From: Bacteroidia bacterium
GTDB lineage: Bacteria > Bacteroidota > Bacteroidia > B-17B0 > Aurantibacillaceae
NCBI GenBank assembly: GCA_018000995.1
Contig: JAGNIU010000028.1
Span: 1 to 38,600 of the forward strand
Direction of reading: 5' to 3'
DNA length: 38,600 nt
Each line of letters starts with the position of its first letter. Position 1 is the stretch's first letter. Both the position numbers and the translations under genes were made by a program. The notes below the pieces were generated by a model that worked only from the letters and a program-made list of their open reading frames with translations, was not told where the DNA came from and searched no databases. This document shows positions 32,774 to 38,600 of this stretch, piece by piece.

Positions 32774-35700
32774 TTATTGTTTAACAATTTTCTGACGGTA
32801 AGTGTTTTTAGAAGCGTCTTGTGCTTCAATAAAATAAATCCCCTTTGCTAATGTATTTATATCAATACGATTTGTTTTGCCGATTAATTGTTTTGTGATT
32901 AATGTTTTACCTGTTGCATCATAAACTTTAAATAAAATATCACTTTCTTTTTCGGTAGTCAACGTAATAAAATCACTAGCCGGATTTGGATAAATTTTAA
33001 AGTATGCCGAATTATTTAATTCATTAATTCCAACACAAGCCCCAACAGTAATAGTTTTTGCAGCAAAGGCAGAACAACCACCAATTGGATCTGTATAATT
33101 ATACAATACAGTATAAGTTCCTACTCCAATAGCAGGGTTGAAATTATTTCCTGATACACCTGTTCCTGTAAAAATTCCACCCGATGGTGAACCTGTTAAT
33201 ACAATTAAACTATCACTAAGACAAGAGTTAACAGTTGTGGTTGTCATTGTAACAACCGGAGTAGGATTAACCGAAACAGTTGTTATTTGTGATATGGTAC
33301 CACAAGAAGCTGTCGCCGTTGATACAGTATACGATGTTGTTACACTCGGACTAACTGTAATTGACGAAGTAGTTGCTCCTGTATCCCAAGTATAAGAAGT
33401 AGCTCCAGTTGCAATTAAGTTTGTGTTTTGTCCGCTACAAATTGTAGATGAATTAACTGTAAGTGCAGAACCAGGAATAACAGTAGCAGTAACAGGTACC
33501 GGTGCTGAAGCACAATTTCCCGGATCTACTTCCCAATTATAGAAGAAAAAGAAATAATTTGGTCCTTGACTACTTCCTGTAATATTTAACATACCACCAA
33601 TATTATAAGGATAAGAAACACCACCATTATTTCTGTATAATGCTCCAATACCTGAACCTAAACCTAAACGGTAACCATAACCGGGAGTTAAATTAAAATT
33701 AAGTGTAATGGTACTAACACCGGCAGGAATATTTATAACGGTACTTTGTACTACTGCATTTAATTTGTCTCTAAGTTGAATAGTTCTTGTCCCTGTTGAA
33801 GCCGCCGTTACCATAACTGTTCTTAAAATACAAGGTTGTATAACGGTTAATGAATCGTAAGGTGTATTTGCAGGGAAATTAGCACCTGTACCAATTGTTG
33901 TTGAGGCTGGTCCGCCAAATATGACAGGATTAGTAAATGTATTTACAACATAATAGTTTGTTGTACCAGTAACTGTTGGGGTAAAATTGTTTCCAACATA
34001 TACCGGAGTCCCTGTTGCACTAGGAGCGGTATACCAATACTGTAAACCAGTTCCGCTTGCTGCTAAATTAACTGTACCTGTTCCACAACGTGAATCACCT
34101 GTTCCTGATGAAGTAGGAGGAGAGTTAACAGTTATATAAGCATTTTTAGTAATTGAATCAGGACTAGCTGCACAAGTTGACGAAGCTTTTAACTTAACAT
34201 TATAAGTTCCGTTTGCAGTGTAAGAGTGGATTGGGTTAGTAGCTGTAGAAATTGCAGAACCATCACCAAAATCCCAAACATAAGCATCGCCACCATAAGT
34301 AGTATTGTAGAAATTAGCATTATAAGGTAATGCACAAGCAGACGATCCTATAGAGGTAAAGTTAGGGATAGGAGTTGCAGTCCCTGAAGGTGCAACACCA
34401 ACACCTACAGCGTACCAAGCCATTTTGGTTTGATAAACTTCATTTGAACAAGCACCAAATAAATCAATTGCGGCTTGTGTAGATAAATTTCTTGCTGAAG
34501 CGTAATTGGTATTCGGCCCGTAATAGTTCACTAAAGCGCGGAAAGCAATTCGTGATGCATCTGTCATTCCTAAACCGGTAACAGTGTAACTACTTAAAAC
34601 ATCATTCACACCAGTACCTCCTGTTGTCAATAAATAAAACCAAAAATTACTAACGCCGCTATTAGTATGTACGCCACCGTTATCACCTGTACCGGTATAC
34701 CAACTTGTTCCTAAATAAGTATCAGGGTTTCCATAGGCATTAGGGTTCGACATACTTCTGAATGCGCCAACTGTTTCGCCAATTAACCAATTTGCAGTTA
34801 ATGGTTTTGCAAACCACTCAATACAAACACCAAAAATATCAGAGTAACTTTCATTTAATGCTCCTGATTCGTTTTGATAAATCAATCCGGCATTCATACT
34901 GGTTAATCCGTGCGTTACTTCATGTCCGCAAATATCAAGTCCAACAAATCCACCGCCACCACCTGAACCATAAGTCATATACGAGCCATTCCAAAATGCG
35001 TTATTATAACCAACTCCATAATCAGAATAACTGATTAATTTAAATCCTGCATTATTAATACTGTTAAAGCTGTGCGCGCTTAGATAATAATCATAAGTCA
35101 TTTCAGCACCCCAATGAGCATCAGTTCCAATTTGATCAATAGTTGTAGTGTTTGTCCAAGCAACTGAAGTATTAGTATAATCAACAGCTGAACTGGTTGC
35201 GGTGGCAGTGTTTAAATCATAAGTTTCAACGCCTAAACCACGTCCTGTTTCACGTAGGCGGTATAAACCTGCAGAAACATTATCAACTGTGAAAGATTGA
35301 ACGCCACTAAATTTTGTAGTTCCTGTTGCAGGCACATCGGCTGTATGAATTAAGTTTTCTTCTGTTAAAACAGCTCCTGTTTGAGCATCCACAATAACAT
35401 TCGCACCATATAAAGGAACATCGGCATAAATAGCAAATTTATAAGCGTAATGTTGTGTAGTGGCTTTGTTAGAGTTTTGTTTGTTGTAAATAACAAGTTC
35501 TGCTTTTGGATAATATGAGAAAGAAGGGTTGTTAAGTGCAGTTCTTAAATGTGATTCTCCTGCTTTATCTTCCCATTTGTATTTTTTAGCGCCCACTTTT
35601 TTTAAAGCCGCTTGTAAAGCTTTTTCTTCAGAAATAGTTACGGTATTCACAGGTTTGTTTATGCCGTTTAAATCTCCGTTTATGGATACTAATTTTCCGT

Positions 35701-36031
35701 TTTGTGCGTGTGCAATTAGCTGCATACCGTGAACAGGAATATTATTATAACTTAAATGATAACGACTATGGATAAACCCTAATTCATCAGAAACAGATTT
35801 AAATTTTTCTACTTTAACATCGTTAGTTAAAACTGTGTTATTTAAAAAGGCTTCTGTATTGTTTTCATAAATCGAAGTCGATTTTTCTAATCGGATAAAG
35901 TCAATTTCATTTTTATCATTCACAGTATAATCTTTACTGATAGATGCTAATCGTTGATTAGTTTGGGAAATGAGTAACTGAGCGGAAAATAATCCGAATG
36001 TTAAAAGGGCGAAAGTGTGTTTTTTGTTCAT
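32774..36031 (-). CDS. Thermolysin-family (M4) secreted protease, T9SS type A cargo
   Basis: 1085 aa zinc endopeptidase. Signal peptide 1-22; propeptide with FTP (GFIHSRYHLSYNNIPVHGMQL) and PepSY domains to about 220; M4 catalytic domain with HEVTHG near residue 369 and GALNESYSD near 390 giving both zinc His and Glu. Then come a PKD domain (YVWDFGDGSAI ... NGTYNVKLKAS), an Ig-like module (TVNLAASGTG LQYWY), a beta-sandwich opening YDSLTVIQPCILRT and ending FFFFYNWEV, an Ig-like module (ICSGQNTNLIATGATSYTW) and a second one. The T9SS type A sorting tail is FKIYPNPASDFITL ... IVKQ. The mature enzyme should be secreted to the cell surface or medium to degrade proteins or peptides. It is the downstream member of a tandem pair with 36124-38600. 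Confidence 0.95.
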   Translation of the reverse strand: MNKKHTFALLTFGLFSAQLLISQTNQRLASISKDYTVNDKNEIDFIRLEKSTSIYENNTEAFLNNTVLTNDVKVEKFKSVSDELGFIHSRYHLSYNNIPVHGMQLIAHAQNGKLVSINGDLNGINKPVNTVTISEEKALQAALKKVGAKKYKWEDKAGESHLRTALNNPSFSYYPKAELVIYNKQNSNKATTQHYAYKFAIYADVPLYGANVIVDAQTGAVLTEENLIHTADVPATGTTKFSGVQSFTVDNVSAGLYRLRETGRGLGVETYDLNTATATSSAVDYTNTSVAWTNTTTIDQIGTDAHWGAEMTYDYYLSAHSFNSINNAGFKLISYSDYGVGYNNAFWNGSYMTYGSGGGGGFVGLDICGHEVTHGLTSMNAGLIYQNESGALNESYSDIFGVCIEWFAKPLTANWLIGETVGAFRSMSNPNAYGNPDTYLGTSWYTGTGDNGGVHTNSGVSNFWFYLLTTGGTGVNDVLSSYTVTGLGMTDASRIAFRALVNYYGPNTNYASARNLSTQAAIDLFGACSNEVYQTKMAWYAVGVGVAPSGTATPIPNFTSIGSSACALPYNANFYNTTYGGDAYVWDFGDGSAISTATNPIHSYTANGTYNVKLKASSTCAASPDSITKNAYITVNSPPTSSGTGDSRCGTGTVNLAASGTGLQYWYTAPSATGTPVYVGNNFTPTVTGTTNYYVVNTFTNPVIFGGPASTTIGTGANFPANTPYDSLTVIQPCILRTVMVTAASTGTRTIQLRDKLNAVVQSTVINIPAGVSTITLNFNLTPGYGYRLGLGSGIGALYRNNGGVSYPYNIGGMLNITGSSQGPNYFFFFYNWEVDPGNCASAPVPVTATVIPGSALTVNSSTICSGQNTNLIATGATSYTWDTGATTSSITVSPSVTTSYTVSTATASCGTISQITTVSVNPTPVVTMTTTTVNSCLSDSLIVLTGSPSGGIFTGTGVSGNNFNPAIGVGTYTVLYNYTDPIGGCSAFAAKTITVGACVGINELNNSAYFKIYPNPASDFITLTTEKESDILFKVYDATGKTLITKQLIGKTNRIDINTLAKGIYFIEAQDASKNTYRQKIVKQ

Positions 36032-36072
36032 GTTTTATTTATTCTGGTTTATTAACTATACGTTTATTTAAA

Positions 36073-36103
36073 CAAAAAAGTTTGGCCGATTTAAGCCAAA
36101 CTT
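36073..36103 (-). terminator. Terminator of the second M4 protease gene
   Basis: A perfect 9-bp stem AAGTTTGGC (36078-36086) with GCCAAACTT (36095-36103); on the minus strand it runs into T6. It separates the two protease genes, so they are not one transcript. Confidence 0.8.
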
Positions 36104-36123
36104 CTTAAGGCAATATTAAATTA

Positions 36124-38600
36124 TTATTGTTTGATAATCTTGGTTTTGTAAATGCGTTTTTCGCCATTCATAACTTCAACAAAGTACAAGCCTTTTGCAA
36201 ACTTACTCATGTCGATGTACTCTTTGTAGAAGTCGGCTACCTTAGTTGTAATTAATTTACCGGTTACGTCATATACATTGATAGTTGTTTTATCAGTAGT
36301 AACTGTGTTATAAACCTCAATATAATTATCGGCAGGGTTCGGGAAAATACTAATTACGTTAGGAGTAGTGGATGCTGAAATTTCTTCAACACCTGTACAT
36401 AAACTTACCGAAACACTTGAAACCGCTGATGAAGAACAATTAAATCCATTTGCACCAATAACAGTGTAAGTTGTATTAACTGTTGGACTCACGGCAATTG
36501 GGTTTCCGGTAATATTACCCGGATTGAAAGTATAAGTGCTGGCACCGCTTCCTGTAATTGTTGCTGTTTGACCAACACAAATGTTAGGTGAATTTACAGT
36601 TACTGTTGGATTAGGATTTACAACAACACTTGTTGTTCTTGTATTACTACAACTTCCTGTATAACCTGTAACTGAATAGGTAGTATTACCAGTTGGTGAA
36701 ACTGAAATGCTTGCAGTTGTTTGTCCCGAACTCCAAGAATAAGTTGTAGCGCCACTCGCTGTAATGTTTGTAGATTGTCCATTACAAATAGTTGCTGAGT
36801 TAACTGTTACAGTTGGATTTGGATTTACAGTAACATTCGTAGTTCTAGTATTGCTGCAAGTACCAACATATCCTGTAACCGAATAAGTAGTTGTGCTGGT
36901 TGGTGTAACCGCTACACTTGTAGTAGTTTGTCCTGAACTCCATGAATAAGTAGTAGCACCACCTGCTATTAAATTAGCGGTTTGTCCGTTACAAATAGTA
37001 GATGAGTTAACTGTTACTGTTGGTCCTGATGTTACACTTGCCGTTACAGCAATAGGCGTACTAACACAGGCATTCTTTTGTAATTGCCAGTTATAATAGA
37101 AATAATAATAACCTGCAGTTGCTGCGCTTGTTCCTGTAAAGTCAACCAAGCCACCAATGTTTGTGGGGTAAACCGGACCACCGGCACTTGTTCTGAATAA
37201 ATTAACTGCCGATGCTGCATTTAATCCTAAACGATATCCTGTTCCAACAGGTAAAGCAAAGTTTAATGTTAAAGTATTAACTCCTACAACCATGTTTATT
37301 ACAGTGCTTGTTATAATTGCATTTGATGAGTTTCTTAACTCAACAGTTCTGTTACCCGCAGTACTTGCATAAGCTACTACAGTTTTTAAAGTACAAGGTT
37401 GAATAACATTAAATGTATTATAAGCTGAAGCTGTATTATAATTTCCGCCAGTTCCGCTAGCCGAACTTGTTGGTGCTGCAAAAACAGGAGTGTTTGTTGA
37501 AGTATTAACTACATAATAAGTTGTAGTGTTTGTTAAACTTGGAGTTGTATAGTTTGTTCCAATATTGACAGGGGTTCCTGTTGCTGTTGGACTTGTATAC
37601 CAATACAATTGAGAAGTTCCTGTAGCTCCTAAACTAAGTGTACCTGTTCCACAACGTGTAGCTCCGGTAGTTGAAGGATTAGCTGGAGTATTAATTGTTA
37701 TATAAGATACTTTTGTAATTGAATCAACACTTGATAAACAACCAGTAGCTTTTAATTTTACTGAATAAGTTCCGTTTGCAGTATAAGTGTGAACAGGATT
37801 AGTAGTAGTTGAAACTGCAGAACCATCACCAAAATTCCATTGGTAAGTAATTCCACTTGCTGTTGTGTTACTGAAGTTAATATTAACCGGTACCATACAG
37901 AATGAAGTTCCTGAAGCCACAAAATTTGGAGATATAGAATTTGAATAAGCCGGACCAACACCAACGGCATACCATGCATTTGTTGTTTGAACTACTTCAT
38001 TACTACAGTTACCGTATAAATCTTTTGCCGCTTGAATTGATAAAATTCTTGCGTTTGCATAATTTGTAGATGGGGTATAATAAACCGTTAAAGCGCGGAA
38101 AGCAATCCTTGAAGCTGCAGTCCAACCTAAAGCATTAACAGTATAAGAATTTGCAATATCGTTTGTGCCGGTTCCACCATTTACTAATAAATAATACCAA
38201 TAATTACTTACACCACTATTAGTATGCACGCCACCGTTATCTGCAGTACCGGTATACCAATTGGTTCCTAAATAAGTATCAGGATCTCCAAAGGCATTTG
38301 GGTTGGCCATGTTTCTTATTCCTCCAATTGATTCTCCCAATATCCAACTTGCAGTTAGTGGCTTTGCATAATATTCAATAGAGTTACCAAAAATATCAGA
38401 ATAACTTTCGTTTAGCGCTCCTGACTCATTAGCATAAACTAAATTAGAAGTATTTTCTGTTAAACCATGACTTACTTCATGTCCACAAATATCTAAACCT
38501 ATAAAGCCGCCACCGCCGCCAGAACCGTAAGTCATTCTTGCGCCATCCCAAAATGCGTTATTATAGTTAACACCATAATTGATGTAACTTAATAATTTAA
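36124..38600 (-). CDS. Second M4 secreted protease, T9SS cargo, 5' part outside the window
   Basis: About 824 codons are visible, the window edge cutting the 5' end. The frame is open from 38598 (KLLSYINYGVNYNNAFWDG), so the ATG at 38533-38535 is internal. It keeps the M4 site HEVSHG and GALNESYSD, then a PKD domain (YQWNFGDGSAV), an Ig-like module (LSLGATGTSQLYWY), the VIQPCTLKTVV sandwich ending YYFYYNWQL, three tandem 69-residue Ig-like repeats and a T9SS type A tail (SIFPNPADNYIEV ... KTKIIKQ). It aligns with the neighbour protease along its whole length, but with three repeats where the neighbour has about one plus a diverged copy. It has the same function and secretion route. Confidence 0.94.
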   Translation of the reverse strand, partial: KLLSYINYGVNYNNAFWDGARMTYGSGGGGGFIGLDICGHEVSHGLTENTSNLVYANESGALNESYSDIFGNSIEYYAKPLTASWILGESIGGIRNMANPNAFGDPDTYLGTNWYTGTADNGGVHTNSGVSNYWYYLLVNGGTGTNDIANSYTVNALGWTAASRIAFRALTVYYTPSTNYANARILSIQAAKDLYGNCSNEVVQTTNAWYAVGVGPAYSNSISPNFVASGTSFCMVPVNINFSNTTASGITYQWNFGDGSAVSTTTNPVHTYTANGTYSVKLKATGCLSSVDSITKVSYITINTPANPSTTGATRCGTGTLSLGATGTSQLYWYTSPTATGTPVNIGTNYTTPSLTNTTTYYVVNTSTNTPVFAAPTSSASGTGGNYNTASAYNTFNVIQPCTLKTVVAYASTAGNRTVELRNSSNAIITSTVINMVVGVNTLTLNFALPVGTGYRLGLNAASAVNLFRTSAGGPVYPTNIGGLVDFTGTSAATAGYYYFYYNWQLQKNACVSTPIAVTASVTSGPTVTVNSSTICNGQTANLIAGGATTYSWSSGQTTTSVAVTPTSTTTYSVTGYVGTCSNTRTTNVTVNPNPTVTVNSATICNGQSTNITASGATTYSWSSGQTTASISVSPTGNTTYSVTGYTGSCSNTRTTSVVVNPNPTVTVNSPNICVGQTATITGSGASTYTFNPGNITGNPIAVSPTVNTTYTVIGANGFNCSSSAVSSVSVSLCTGVEEISASTTPNVISIFPNPADNYIEVYNTVTTDKTTINVYDVTGKLITTKVADFYKEYIDMSKFAKGLYFVEVMNGEKRIYKTKIIKQ
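36400..37020 (-). repeat. Three tandem 207-bp (69-aa) Ig-like repeats
   Basis: An exact 207-bp period is shown by the ACAAAT word at 36577, 36784 and 36991. The unit is TVTVNSxxICxGQxxxI-x-GAxTYSW...TTYSVTGYxGxCSNTRTT-x-VxVNPNP. The first two units (36607-37020) are very similar in protein and DNA, and the third is diverged. Confidence 0.9.

Noticed and set aside
36400..37020. Regular 207-bp repeats, considered as a CRISPR or satellite array
   Set aside because: They are in frame, encode Ig-like modules and have no unique spacers.
36124..38535. Second protease considered as an N-terminally truncated pseudogene
   Set aside because: The frame stays open to the window edge and matches its paralogue there; the truncation is due to the window.

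Overview
The window is an AT-rich piece of a Bacteroidota chromosome, most likely from the Flavobacteriales or a close relative. The evidence is: four proteins with C-terminal type IX secretion (T9SS type A) sorting domains; many short lipoproteins; SpoIIE-type phosphatases with the Bacteroidota linker EITDSITYAKR; promoters of the TTG-N20-TAnnTTTG type; weak Shine-Dalgarno sequences; a DnaK with the GGGTHDVS variant that I recall from Flavobacteria; and a DnaE carrying an N-terminal proofreading exonuclease. It looks like ordinary chromosome with a small accessory patch. There is no rRNA, tRNA, CRISPR, phage or complete insertion sequence, and no gene-free stretch over 300 bases.

Layout. 1-1905 holds almost all of dnaK, followed by a twin-hairpin repeat and a terminator. 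2049-5009 (+) is an accessory patch of five small genes (an unknown 228-aa protein, three exported proteins, an HNH nuclease) separated by REP-like palindromes. 5229-10558 (-) carries two T9SS cargo proteins, a tandem pair of four-helix membrane proteins and two lipoproteins. 10673-11525 (+) has a spermidine-synthase-fold methyltransferase and a tiny membrane protein. 11693-13984 (-) has an alpha/beta hydrolase and an M23/LysM peptidase. 14125-17245 (-) is an overlapping operon of Nudix hydrolase, DUF4293 and a 7TMR-type SpoIIE phosphatase. 17329-18882 (-) holds DUF1761 then DUF3089. 19041-22116 (-) holds a TPR-SpoIIE phosphatase lipoprotein and a SanA-like protein. 22181-24219 (-) is a duplicated lipoprotein pair with matching promoters. 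24315-29381 (-) holds dnaE and a PH-domain protein. 29459-31976 (+) holds a TPR protein that stops where a SpoIIE domain would begin, then ilvE. 32055-38600 (-) holds a histidine-rich metal-transporter-like protein and two tandem thermolysin-family (M4) T9SS proteases, the second cut by the window edge.

How it fits together. Housekeeping genes (dnaK, dnaE, ilvE) are interspersed with envelope and secreted proteins. Three signalling proteins share the same linker to a PP2C phosphatase, two with the catalytic domain and one without. The T9SS cargo proteins depend on secretion machinery encoded elsewhere.

The most unusual signals are the extragenic palindromic elements placed exactly at gene 3' ends. 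One supplies the stop codon of a small exported protein. One spans a convergent gene pair and touches both stop codons. One is associated with a duplicated copy of the last codons of a SpoIIE gene. I did not find a convincing new multi-gene system; the best unknown for follow-up is the patch at 2049-5009.
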